A stretch of DNA of 64,000 nt, from positions 91,247,650 through 91,311,649 of the forward strand of contig OZ035962.1 of assembly GCA_964034945.1 (NCBI GenBank). The letters are read 5' to 3'. Source of the DNA: Chrysopilus asiliformis. Taxonomy: Eukaryota > Arthropoda > Insecta > Diptera > Rhagionidae. The notes beneath the pieces are model-generated. The model was given only the letters and a program-made list of their open reading frames with translations, did no database searches and was not told the DNA's origin. Shown here one piece after another: positions 43,041 to 54,710 of the stretch. The position numbers and the translations under genes are program-made. How positions within the stretch are numbered: position 1 is the stretch's first letter; the number at the start of each line of letters is the position of its first letter.

Positions 43041-46000
43041 CTACATGTCCATTGTTCGTGTGGTTCGACACACTGAAGACATTCTGAATGTACAAAAATA
43101 TAAAATTTCAACAAAACTCAAAACTGAAAAGCCCATAAATAAACCCAAAAGACCACCGCAATTACTTAAGAAATCCGTAACGCCATACAACTCGGAACGT
43201 TTTGATGTAAGAAACTGCCTTTCCTTGAAAAACAGTACCAAACGCGAAAATTGTTGACTGCAATAAAAAATATATAGATCAGTTTTGATCAACACAGAAC
43301 TTTCCTCTGCAATATTTAATTTCGAAAACATATTGTAAAAATTAAGGTTTTTTCAAATATCTCAACAACCGTCGAGAAAGCAAAAAATGTGGAAAATTTT
43401 ATTTTCTTTAAATTTGGTAATATAAATTTTTTCGTACAACCCCATAATTTTCTGAACTTTTCACTAAATTTTTTTAAGTGTGAAAAACTTATTTTTTTTT
43501 TATCTTTTCAATGAATTTTTTTCGATAGAAATACAAAAGAAGCCGTGAGAGAAAAAAACGTGGAAAATTTCTCATCTTTTAAATTTTGTTAATTAAATTT
43601 TTTCCCAAAACCGCAGAAGTTTCAAGAAATTTAAAAAAAAAAACAATTTGAAAAAAAATTGTATGGAATGTACCCGATATAGCTACCGTTACTTTTCTAA
43701 AAGTTGATATAAAACTACAATTTTTGTAAAACTTTTTCAAAAAAAATTTTAAGTCGCTAGGTCAACGCTTGCTAGAGTTATTTAAGATACGTAAAACGGA
43801 CAGACCAACAGATAGGCAGACTGACAGACAGACAGTCAGACAGTCAGACAGTCAGACAGTTAGACCGACAGACATACAGACAGTCAGACCGATAGACAAA
43901 CAAACCGACAGACCGACAGACATATGCATTGACATTCTCATAATTTTGCCTGAAACGGATTTCTTTCTGATCAGAAAGTGTCTACCTGCCCCCTTTCTCG
44001 AGTCGGTCTTCTTCATGAATACATCACTTCCCCTCTATAGCAGAGGAAAGTAAAAAAAACCACATTGTTCATATTTAAATTTTGAAATTTCTCACTTGGG
44101 ATCGAAATCATTATCATGGTTCGCTTTTAGTACTCCTTCCGCGTCAAAATCAGCCTGAGATATTTCCGCACTGTATGACAAATGCGTGCACGATGGAAGG
44201 CAATCGCAAGGGTTGTCTTCAGCGCCACCTGCTGAAAGCGATCCATTAAATGTGCTAATAACAAGATCTGTTTCTCCTGTTCGATAGCAAGAAATGTCGG
44301 ATGCATCACATGTCCTTAAACCTTCCATTCCTTGAGGAAATAATAAACTAATTCATGATTTAAAATATTTTCATAAAACACATACCTGGCAATGAAAATT
44401 GGACACAGCCACATTTTGACAAAGTGAAATTTGCAATACATTCAAATTCGCAATTCGTCTGTGAATAAATATTAAAAAACTGCAAATAACGTTCTCCGAT
44501 AAAATAGCATTTTCGTCTGGAATCATAAAAATAATTGCGTGATTTGAATTTGTGGTGAGAAAAATCAAAAAAAAATCGTATCAAGGCTGGTTTCTCCAGA
44601 TAAAAAATTTCGAATCTTTTGGCTCACAAGGAAGTGGGTGTAAACTTCTTTTTTTTAAAAACGCTTTCAACGATAGGGACATGAAGGCTTTGATCTCATT
44701 GGCCAAGGAAGCTCAATCGTAATCGCAATCGTAAGCGCAATCGTAATCGCAATCGTGATCGCAATCGTAATCGTAATCGTAATCGCAATCGTAATCGCAA
44801 TCGTTCAGCCCAATTCAGACTAACGATTGCGATTACGATTGCGATTACGATTGCGATTGCGATGACGATTAAAACTTCTCGACCAATGAGATCAAAACGT
44901 TCAACGGTAGGAAAATGAAAGCTTTGATCTCATTGGTAGAGAACCTTCAATCGTAATTGCAATGGTAATCGCAATCATTAGTCTGAATTGGGCTTGAGGC
45001 TCCCAAAAGCATGTCAAATCAATTTATTTTTGCTTATTTCTTTTATCTAGCCAAATTCAATATTTTTGCACCAAGCGATTAATACATAAGAAATTGTGAT
45101 AAAGTAGAAAAAATAATCCCATATATTTTGTTATTGTTTAAAAAAAACTTAAACAAATAATATTATTTTACAACGATAACAGTAAAGTTAACACCTTTTG
45201 TGAATGCCCCTTAAATTTCTTAATAACTTACGCATATGGATCATAATCTTTAAGTGAATCCGATGTCGTGATCATATTTGGTTGCATCGCTACTGTAACT
45301 TCCTTTCCATATGGAACACGGAAATATTGTGCTGATAGCCTTGGAACATCACTCGGAGGATGGATTAAAACCTTAAAATACATATTTTTTTATTTACTAA
45401 ATTAATTTTAAAACTTTTACGAAAAAAATGACAAAATAGATACCGAAGTAAATTTGTAACAATTTACAAATACGAAAAAAATCCAGAAATCATTCTCTTA
45501 ACAAATAGCGTTTTCCTTAAATGAGCTTCGCGTAAAAACATCAAATTTTTAACATTACATTCGTGATCAAGAATCCTTAAAACACCTTAATTGTAAATTT
45601 TCCCGAGAAATAATGTAAGAAATTGTATTATCATGTAAGGAAATTTTCCGAATATAGACCTGGCCCAATCGTTTTTCGTCCTTACAAACATTTTTGGATT
45701 TTTTTTTTAAATGAAAGAAATGGAATTCATTTAAAACGTTTTACTAATATATGAAAAAGTTATATTTAGCAATTTCTTCATCATTAACAAATATTTATTA
45801 ACAGAAATTCGAAATCGTAAATTGCATTATCCTGTTTAAATTCTTCTGCAATTTGTAGAATGTTCGCAGTGGATAACAACTTTTTGGAGGCCGTAGTTCG
45901 ATTTACTGGCATGTAAATAAAATTTCTCCAATTTTGTGACTTTGTCGTAATAAAACTTTCTCCAATACCGTGTCTTTGTGGTCGTGATGACCACTCTGCG

Positions 46001-48438
46001 ATCTCTTTTGTTACTGGATAAGTTTTATATAAGAATCTCATGCGATATTTTAAAAATGCTTTCTACACAAATAAAAATCTAAACGGACGCTCAGTTCAAT
46101 TACAAAAAACAAAATTGAAAAATCATTTTTTAAAAAGCTTTTAGTTTAAAACTAGCTTGCATACCCGTCGTTGCCGGGTTAAGTTTTTTCATTTTTTTTT
46201 TGTCGGTTGGAGCTAAACTTCAGGCCAATCGTCTCGGTAGTTGCCCCGCGAATGGGTAACATAGAGGAAGAGTGAAGTTCCGAGATCACTTTACCCCCTC
46301 CCCTTACTCCTCCCCTTACTCCCTCACCTCTCGGGCTACTTTTTATTGGGTCTATCTTGGGACTGGACCCCCGACGAACATCTATGCCAAATTTCAGGCC
46401 AATCGGTTCAGTAATTTCCCCGCGAAAGAGTAACATAGCGCAAAAACTAAGTTTCGAAATCACTTTACCCCCTCCCCTCGCGCTTCTTTTCTGTATGCCT
46501 ATGTTGGGACCAGAACTACCACAGACACTCATGCCAAATTTCAAGTCAATCGGTTCAGCCGTTTTTGCGTGAAAGAGGAACAGACAGACAGACAGACACC
46601 AACTCATTTTTATTAGTATGATATGTACTGAAAACAAAAAAAAATGTTTTGGTCGCTGTTTATCAGAAATATAAGAGAGAAAGATATATTTTTATTTCAT
46701 TGTTTAATCTCGCTTTTGTTTATAATACACATCGCCCAAAAATTATTTTTTTCTTTTTTAATATATTTTTTCAAATATTTTTTTATTTTCTATTTTAATT
46801 TATCCTTTTTAGTCATTCTGTATGTGATTAGTATGACAAAAATCCAAAATAAAAGGATAATCACGTATATCCTTACAGGACCTTCCGTTATTCTTACAGA
46901 CTTCTTAATGCCAGAATCGGATTCAGCGACCCCAAAAAGTTAAAGATCAGAGTTTTTTCCAGAAAATTTGAGGAAAAGATAGACCCGCTAGCGTTACAGG
47001 ATCTTCCCTTATTCTTACAAGGTCGAAATACTAAAAATATTGTATTGTCATCGGAATTATACTTATGTGTGCAAAAATTTCAAATCAATATGATGAGTGG
47101 AAGCGGGTCAAAATTAGATTACTCTAGAATTGACCCTGACAGGCAAACAAACAGACAAACACACATAAAAGCAAGCTAAAAAAAACTTTAATATAAAAAA
47201 AAGTTTAAAATTCCTAAATGCTAATTGTTGAAACTTCTAATTCTTTGTAATTACAAAATTCAACCGCAATTAAAAAACCAAAAACTTTATATTAAATCCA
47301 ATACAATTTACTTTATATCCTTGAACTGGTCCGCGGCATAGAAAATCCACATCGGATTCCAAACCATGTAAAAGAACAAAAAGTCCAGCCGATGCACCCG
47401 CACTTAAGACCCTTCTTGGATAACTTTTGACCCCGGCATCCTGATTATAACCATTTTCCAAAGACCACTTCGTATTCGGTTCTGTCGTTTCATCCTCATC
47501 CGTTTTACTACAATGGAAACCAAGTAATTTAAATTTTTCGCCATTAAAAAAAATAATTTTACACCGTGTTTCGGAATAATTCATCATCACGGATGCTGTT
47601 AAACGTAAAACAGACACCATCTTCGGTTATCGTTTTCCGGAAAATAGTTTCACAATTTTGCACCTCGTTTGGCATCCAAACACATGCCGTAAGTGTGTCT
47701 TCCAATGGCGGTGCTAGTTTCGATATTGTTTCCCGGATATCGATAGGCGTTGAAGAATTCAAATCAAAATTCGTAGTCATATGTAATAAACATACCTGGG
47801 ATATCGCACGCAAATTGTTGAATCTAAAGGTGATTTGAAGGTCTGTATAAAAATTCATGAGATTTAAAAAATTATAAATTCATACTCATCTTTTGTCAGG
47901 TTATATGGAAATTCAGGTGGCCTCGTATTATTTATCGCATCCATTTCAACATCGTAGTTTGTTATTTTGTTGTACACTTCAGTGAAGTCAAAAAAATTCT
48001 TTTGTGCTTTGGTTTGTGGACAAATCGTCACTGCTGGAAATGGAACATGCCATATCGGAGTGGATTTCTCTGCGAAACTAACAATCACAGGAGTTTCTTC
48101 CCATTTCTGATATGTTTGGTAAATTTGAGTTAAGCAGGCCACCAAAGAAATTACAAAAACGATTATCCAAAATATTCTAAACAAAAAAAGATAGGAACGA
48201 ATTTTAATTTTCGGGAAAATTTTGGTTGTTTCTTTCCCACCAACCTTTCAAACCAGGATCTGTCCCTGTGTCCAATGTACTGTAAACCATGAATGGAGGT
48301 ACTTTCACAATAATCGTGATAGACTTCTCGAATGGCGACTCCAGATTTACTTTTCTTTTTCCGTTTCTTCGGGTGGGTGTCCCCGTTTGACGGAATTTGA
48401 GGATTATTTGTAAAAACCGTAATTGCCGGCAAAGTCAT
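43041..48438 (-). CDS. Gene G, PPK (DEG/ENaC) channel subunit
   Basis: Complete model, 554 aa, 8 exons: 48245-48438, 47886-48176, 47563-47823, 47312-47507, 45232-45371, 44386-44516, 44096-44330, 43041-43257 (TAG). Start ATG at 48438 (MTLPAITVF), with no separate start microexon. The N-terminus has a basic KKRKKKSKS run. HG motif TSIHGLQYI; TM1 exon RIFWIIVFVISLVAC; PFPAVTICPQTK. Palm exon TKWSLENGY and LCRGPVQGYK; Cys motifs NCEFECIANFTL, KCGC and CDCLPSC are complete; TM2 LSNCGGLLGLFMGFS. Introns hold Rep5, a foldback element, a Helitron-like copy and Rep3. No defect seen. Confidence 0.88.
43590..44055 (+). repeat. Rep5 copy in intron 7 of G
   Basis: CCGATATAGCTACCGTTACT, CGCTAGGTCAACGCTTGC, a GACAGACAGTCAGACAGT core (43798-43922), then TTTTGCCTGAAACGG and the end CTATAGCAGAGGAAAGTAAA. 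An inverted copy is at 61160-61640. Confidence 0.7.
44687..44900. mobile_element. Foldback element with arms of tandem 6-bp units, in intron 5 of G
   Basis: Outer arms TTTGATCTCATTGG / CCAATGAGATCAAA. Inner left arm is a run of AATCGT/AATCGC units (44714-44803), centre CAGCCCAATTCAGACTAA, inner right arm the reverse ACGATTGCGATT units (44823-44871). A partial second copy follows at 44925-44995. Architecture resembles Drosophila FB elements; homology is not claimed. Confidence 0.75.
45784..46041 (-). CDS. Hypothetical 85-aa ORF in intron 4 of G
   Basis: Starts ATG at 46041, MRFLYKTYPVTKEIAEW, includes NWRNFIYMPVNR, and ends in a stop at 45784. Its composition is more protein-like than neighbouring chance ORFs (no low-complexity runs), but I recognise no domain. 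It could be an exon relic, a fragment of a nested gene, or chance. Confidence 0.2.
   Translation of the reverse strand: MRFLYKTYPVTKEIAEWSSRPQRHGIGESFITTKSQNWRNFIYMPVNRTTASKKLLSTANILQIAEEFKQDNAIYDFEFLLINIC
46152..46621 (-). mobile_element. Rep2 Helitron-like copy in intron 4 of G
   Basis: Minus strand A|TCATACTAATAAAAATGAG ... CCCG-GCAACGA-CGGG ... GCAAGCTAG|T, 470 bp, complete ends, with a CTGT run near the 5' end. Confidence 0.8.
46850..47170. repeat. Rep3-related fragment in intron 4 of G
   Basis: TATCCTTACAGGACCTTCCG, GAATCGGATTCAGCGACCCC and an ACAAACAGACAAAC end. Diverged. Confidence 0.55.
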
Positions 48439-49170
48439 TTTAATATCTTATCTAAAGACTCCAAAGAAATCGCTAGTAATTTGTGAAAAGTTTTTGATTT
48501 TCAAACTGCTTTATGGTATCAGTTTTATAGTATTTAAGGTTGTTTAACCCTTTCATGCCCGACGTTTTCTCTGCAGTTAGAATTTGCAGAGAAAACGTCT
48601 CCGGTTGTCGTTCTTTAGTCCTAGAGAGATACTATGCAAAATTTGAAATTTACACTTTTGTATAAAAAACTGTCATAAAAAGCTATTTAAAAGTAGCGTG
48701 GCATTATTTTTTTATGTATGAACATTCCTTTAGGTTGCTGGAGGAGAGCGGAGGGTGCGGGGAAGAGGTGGAAGTGGGGGTTCACAAGATGTGAAAAAAA
48801 TGTGATGCTCCGGAATTAAACGTGATAAGTTTTGAAATCCCGATCTGACGAGAGACGGGTTTTTTCAATTTTTGTTACTCTCTTATTCGAAGGACAGGCC
48901 CGTAGCCAGAGGGGGGGGGGGGGGGGGCTTGTGGGCTGAAGCCCCCACCCCCGAAATTTTGGTTTTTCATGCAAAAAAAAATTTGGTTCTGAGAGTTCTA
49001 GAGCCAAGCCCCTTTTATGGGTGTTTTATGTTCCCAAAATACAACAAAAATTGCGCTGCAATCAAAACTTTTAGAAACAAACACTTTTCTATTATTTAAT
49101 AAGAAGCGCCGCAGGCGAAAACTCTTGTGTTTCAAGATTAATTCTTTTATTAATAAAAAATGACAACTAA
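48439..49170. other. Spacer upstream of gene G; hairpin and G-run
   Basis: A 14-bp perfect stem with a 9-nt loop at 48564-48600 (ACGTTTTCTCTGCA / TGCAGAGAAAACGT). A long G run is at about 48911-48927. A CGCCGCAGGCGAAA motif is at 49107. No gene. Confidence 0.5.
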
Positions 49171-50070
49171 AGGGTCTTTCAACAAGGACATAACAATTTT
49201 GTATTTAAATAAAAACCCACCCTAAAACTTTTTTTATGATCTGGCAATGCTAAAACGTCACTCAAGGTTTACATTTTTATCATGGTGAAGTTCACGAACG
49301 AGCAACGTTTAGAAATTTTTAAAACTTACTACCGAAATTCTGAGTCCGATTAAATGATAATGAAAATGATGAAATGAAATTATGAATGAAATGATGGTCC
49401 GGTCGAATGGCCACCTCGCTCATGCGATTTAACGCCGTTGGATTTCTTTTTATGGGGTTATGTTAAGTCGTTGGTTTATGCCAACAAGCCAACAACGTTA
49501 GAGGAGCTCAGAAACAATATCGAACGCGAAATTGCCAACGTTCCGGCAGAGAACAAATAATCTAGAGAATAAACTCTTAGAACAAATTTTTAGAGAAAAT
49601 TTTTCCACTGTGAGATGAAGCAAGAGGATCCGATGTAACACGGAAAAAAATATCCATTCGATTCCTCCATCTCATTGAATAGATACGACGAAAATGATTA
49701 GAAAATGTTCTCTCTGCTTCGTGCTCCCTAGTCTAAAAGTAATTAACTTTTAGGCCGTAGCTCGTGAATGATAGGGACATTTCCCCCCCCCCCCCTTCGA
49801 AGGGGAAATTTGTCAAAAATTTGTTCGGCAGAGTTTTTTCTATATATTCCTTATTCTATGGTTCCGGCCGATATGTGTGGAAGAGTGGTGGAAAATTGGC
49901 TCCAAAGAATCAATCAGCAAACGTGATCGCGGTGGCCATATGAACGACATCGAATTTCATACTTAAATGTAACATGTCCACTACACCTGGAATAAATTTC
50001 AGCCCGATATCTCAATTATTCTGTGTTTTGTATAAATATCCAATGGTTATGTCCTTGTTGAAAGACCCGA
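49171..50070 (+). mobile_element. Mariner-like transposon relic
   Basis: Inverted ends GGGTCTTTCAACAAGGACAT (at 49172 and, reversed, to 50068). Transposase remnants: N-terminus from ATG 49282 (MVKFTNEQRLEIFKTYYRN), then a large internal deletion, then CDLTPLDFFLWGYVKSLV at about 49415-49470 and EELRNNIEREIANVP, then VVENWLQRIN after the nested element, followed by a frameshift before RGGHMNDIEFHT. Clearly dead. TA flanks are plausible (49168-49169, 50071-50072). Confidence 0.85.
49548..49860. mobile_element. hAT-like MITE, 313 bp, nested in the mariner relic
   Basis: 8-bp duplication GTTCCGGC at 49540-49547 and 49861-49868. Diverged inverted ends share AACTCT and GAACAAATTTTT. Excision restores the transposase reading IANVPADMCGRVVENW, confirming the empty site. 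Contains a C-rich run at 49786-49797. Confidence 0.78.
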
Positions 50071-50890
50071 TAGATTGCATAATTTCGGGACGAAAGTTTA
50101 GTTTCCAAGATAATATCCTTGGATCCGGAACTGCCACGACCATTCCTGGACGTATTTTATTTATTATGGTCACTCTACTTATGAAAAACAAATTTATTTA
50201 TCTGCAGCGATCATTTTTTGTATGAATTTTTCGATGCCCCCCTTCCCCAAAACCAAACAAGAGCAAACAAAAAACCGCACGCAATTTACACTAAAAATTT
50301 ATTCAAGCACAATTTTTAAATATGCTCTCATCTGCACAATATCTGAGTGTAACCAAAATTCAACTTAATTCTCGGGAATGTTTTTAAGGTATTAAAACGT
50401 CAATAAAACTCACTATTTTAGCACAAAAAATATACACCAATTAACACATAATTTTACACCAGTTTTTTCAGTAACATTGTTTAAAACATTTTTCAAAAAA
50501 ATGTATTTTACGACTGATGAAATTCTTTTGATTTGATTTTGATGATGATCATGGAGTTAAGAATATAACTTTTATAGCATGTTTGACAACAATCTGTTTG
50601 GCTATGGAGGTCCACAGAATTCAGTTTCGATTTCGTTAGTCGAGATTTTATTTGAAAAACCAGTTTTCTTCAATGTGGTTTAGGTGACGCTGAAGAAGAA
50701 TTATTGAATTGCGTTCAGTTCTTTTTCTCATCGGAGACGCAGTTTTTGCTCAAATTACTCCCAAAATAGTTTCTGCACTGTAAAAAACGCATAGTTTTTT
50801 TTCTGCAGACTTTTTTGTGGTTTATTCTTAGCGACTTAAAGCATTGAAAATATTCAAATATAATGTGTATCATTTTTTGAAGTTTTTTAC
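50071..50890. other. Spacer with a Rep6 copy
   Basis: Rep6-like CGGGACGAAAGTTTAGTTTC and ATTCCTGGACGTATTT at 50085-50165. Nothing else recognised. Confidence 0.45.
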
Positions 50891-50892
50891 TC

Positions 50893-51755
50893 TAAATGAT
50901 ATATCATATAGGAGTATATTAGATTTAATAAATCATATTTCAAACACATTTTATCTATGTACATAAATTTTTCGATGCGATTTACAGTTTTGGAGAAAAC
51001 AGGTAAAAGGTATTCAACTTGTATGGGGGAGGGGGAATGAGTGGTCCGATTGGATTCTGATGTATGGATGTGTTATGTAAAATCGTATTCCAAACACATT
51101 TTACCTTTATAAATTTTTCAATACGGAGCACCGTTTTCGAGAAAATTGTAAAAAACGGTTTCGTTCGTATAGGAGTTGAAGGAACGAATGGTCCGATTTT
51201 GCCGATTACCCTTGCTTTTTACGAGAAACTCAAATGTGCAAGATTTCAAGTATCTAGGTCAATCCTTTCGATAGTTGTGGTGTTCCCGGATAGTCAAACA
51301 GACAGTCAGACAGACAGTCAGACAGACAGTCAGACAGACAGTCAGACAGACAGTCAGACAGACAGTCAGACAGACAGTCAGACAGACAGTCAGACAGACA
51401 GTCAGACAGACAGTCAGACAGACAGTCAGACAGACAGTCAGACAGACAGTCAGACAGACAGTCAGACAGACAGTCAGACAGACAGTCAGACAGACAGTCA
51501 GACAGACAGTCAGACAGACAGTCAGACAGACAGTCAGACAGACAGTCAGACAGACAGTCAGACAAACAATCAGACAAACAGACAGACAGACACACAGACG
51601 GACGGACAGACGGTCGGCAATGCGGAAATCAAAATCTTTTATCATCCCTAACACCCTGGTGTAGTTCAATTTTGTGTCCGATGATTGGTTCGATGGGTTA
51701 TAAACGGTAAAATAAATCTAATATATTCCTATATGATAAATTGTATAAAGTATAG
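50893..51755 (+). repeat. Rep4 copy with both inverted ends and a large 12-bp satellite
   Basis: Left end ATATCATATAGGAGTATATT, right end AATATATTCCTATATGAT (inverted). Between them are GGTCCGATTGGATTCTGATG, CAAGTATCTAGGTCAATCC, the satellite, and ATGCGGAAATCAAAATC. Confidence 0.75.
51294..51590 (+). repeat. 12-bp satellite, unit CAGACAGACAGT
   Basis: About 22-24 nearly perfect copies, decaying only at the right edge (CAAACAATCAGACAAACAG). Open in several frames, giving 110-195 aa chance ORFs. Confidence 0.92.
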
Positions 51756-52348
51756 TTATTACACAAACGGAAAAATACCTTCATTAATCATCAGCACAAT
51801 TACAATTTACATATTCCACTATTAACAGAATTAACCAGTAAAATTGTGGAATCTTTTTTTAGCTTGGGCTTTTAGCCAAACATTTTCTTAGATATCTTTC
51901 GTGTCATTTGGTAGATGAAACATAATTTTTTTAAAAGCGCTGACAGATGCTTTTCAACAAAAATTCATTTTATAAAAAAATTGTTAATGATCATTCAAAA
52001 TATTACAAGGCAAATATTGTTGTTTGGAGTGAATATTGAACTTTTCAAGAAGGTACTCTAGATTTTTAATGGTCGTTTGCCACAAAGAAACTTAGCCTTT
52101 CGAATATATTTTTTTCTGATTCTTCAGTGTTTTCAATTAATTGTAATTTCATTGTATTCAATTGTGGTCATAGAAATCTGGTACTTGAATAGAAATGGTT
52201 CCGGCAGGAGCAAAAATATTACAATATAAGCCCGAAAATTATTAAAAATTAATATTATTGAAAAATTGTCGAACAATGAAAATACTTAGGAACTTGAGCC
52301 CAACTTAAATTATCCAGGATTTTTAAGGTTTAAGTAGGCTATACACAG

Positions 52349-53203
52349 AGTAAAATTAGTAAATCTAACTATTTTATAATAAGTACTCGGGAAAATAGTT
52401 AATTTCAATTACAAAAACATAACAAAAGCTATAATTGCCAATCTGGCAATTATTGAAAACCCGTATGGTGATATTCAAATCAAAATTCGAACAGTTGTAC
52501 CAAAATTCCACTTTGAAGTCAAACTTTCCAATAAGATTTTTTAAAATTTATTCCAATCGGATTTTGATGTATGGGAGTTTTATGTAGAATCATATCCTAA
52601 ATAACTTTTGTTCTTAGACTTTTTTGATAAGAAGCACCGTTTTCGAGATATTCACAAAAACAGTTTTGGTCCATTTTTGCCCATTAACGAACTTAGCCTC
52701 GCATTTTACGAAAAACGGATCTGTGCAAAATTTCAAGTCTCTAGCTCAATCCGTGCGCCCACAATCCGCGCCACAGACAGACAGACAGACGGACAGACAG
52801 ACGGACAGACGGACAGACGGACAGACAGACGGACAGACAGACGGACAGACAGACGGACAGACGGACAGACGGACAGACAGACGGACAGACAGACGGACGG
52901 ACATGCAGAAATTAATTATTTTTATCATTCTAAACACACTGGTGTAATTCATTTTTATGTGTGATGACGGGATCTTGGCGTTACAAACGGTAAGGCAAAG
53001 TTAATATACCCTTTGGTTTCACCATACGGGTATAAACAGTCAATTTAACCACAAAATTGTAAGAGTTACCACTAAGTAGTTAAATTTATTACATAAATAG
53101 TCGATTTTGACTATTTTTTTAATTGAAATTAACTATTTTACTTATAGTCCCGATTCAACTTCACAAAATAGTTAAATTTACTATTTTTTCTCTTCCTGTA
53201 AGC
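52349..53203. mobile_element. Foldback element split by Rep1
   Basis: Left arm (52349-52412) TAGTAAATCTAACTATTTT ... AAAATAGTTAATTTCAATT; right arm (53132-53203) is its inverted counterpart AATTGAAATTAACTATTTTA ... AAATTTACTATTTTT. Rep1 copy d sits between the arms. 51756-52348 shows nothing else. Confidence 0.6.
52418..53036 (+). repeat. Rep1 copy d, complete
   Basis: Standard ends and hairpin; long CAGA/CGGA core at about 52772-52902. Confidence 0.8.
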
Positions 53204-53383
53204 ACAACTTAATTTGTAAAGAATAGTCTAAATAGTTATTTTAACCAAATTTTGAGTAAATGGTATTTCAAAAAAAAATTTAATATCAAGTCAATTTATT
53301 CATTCAAGTTTAATGTAAACACAAAATCTACTTTGTTTAAATTTACAAATTTTATCATTATTTTATTCGAAAAATATTATATT

Positions 53384-54664
53384 TCACTCTTTCAATTTTT
53401 CTTGCGCATTTTCGTCGCCTTTTTTCTCTTTTCGGCGTTTCAATCTGTTTCCAATTATACGTAATGTACAAAAATAAAGGATCTCTATTAGACTTAGCGT
53501 TGAAACGCCCATAAATAGGCCAAGAATGCCACCACAATTCGAGATGAACTCCGATTGACCATAGAGTTCTGCACGTTTTGATCCTTGGAACGAATCATGA
53601 GCGAAGAAAATCATCAAACGTGATGTATGCATCCTTTAAATTAAAATTTATTAAATTTGACTTCTATTAAAAAGTTTTTCTAAATATCTTACCTTGGCTT
53701 CACTGTCTCATTAATTGCCATTAAATATTCGTTCATATAAAGTGGCGATAAGGAAATATCAGTCGCATAGTTAACTGAAGTACATGCCGGTTTACATTTA
53801 CATTCATCAATATATTCTCGATGTTGAATGTAAGATTTCAAAGCATTTTCGAAACATTCTAAATCTTTAGTCCGACACGTGTTTTTCGCTGTAATGAAGT
53901 TGTAAAACAAAAAACAGGGTAAGGAAATGGTTTTAAAAATATATGAAAATAACGATTTTTAAATGTTTTACCAATAAAAAGGAACAAAAGGCAAACTACT
54001 TTTATTTACTTGTAATCCAGAAAGGTGAACAATTGCAAGTTTTTGAAATGAAGTTCCTTAAACATTCCACTTCGCAATTATTTTGTGTGTAATTGTAGTA
54101 CTTTAATTCTTTCTCGCCTTCAAAATAACATTGCCGTCTATAGAGAATATTTACCAATATATTTTTTTATGATATAAATTATCGATAAAATCACTTACTC
54201 ATCGGGTTTGTAACGTCGTAGAGTCTTTGTTGTTTCAATTTTACCTGGATGGACACTGACGAAAACATCGTGATCGAATGGTACACGAAAAAAACTTTTT
54301 TCCATTTGTGGGACGTCATTTGGAACATGAATTTGAACCTGAAAGGAGAAATAACGATAAAGGGATCTCTTTTAAATAATAAGCCATTTTTCAAAAACTT
54401 TCATGGCCAAAAACAAAAATTACAATAAAATGTTATACTATAAATAAAAAAACGCAGGTAAACCCCCAAAACTCCCAACAAATAGGTCAACCCGAAGGGG
54501 GAGAGGTAAATGTAAAGAAATTTTTATACCCGTATGGTGAAACCAAAGGGTATATTAAATTTGCCTTACCGTTTGTAACGCCAAGATCCCGTCATCGCAC
54601 AAAAAAATGAATTACACCAGTGTGTTTAGAATGATAAATATATTTAATTTCTGCATGTCCGTCC

Positions 54665-54710
<46 letters not shown>

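Noticed and set aside
51294..51590. Regular repeat considered as a CRISPR-like array
   Set aside because: 12-bp units have no spacers and the context is a eukaryotic transposable repeat.
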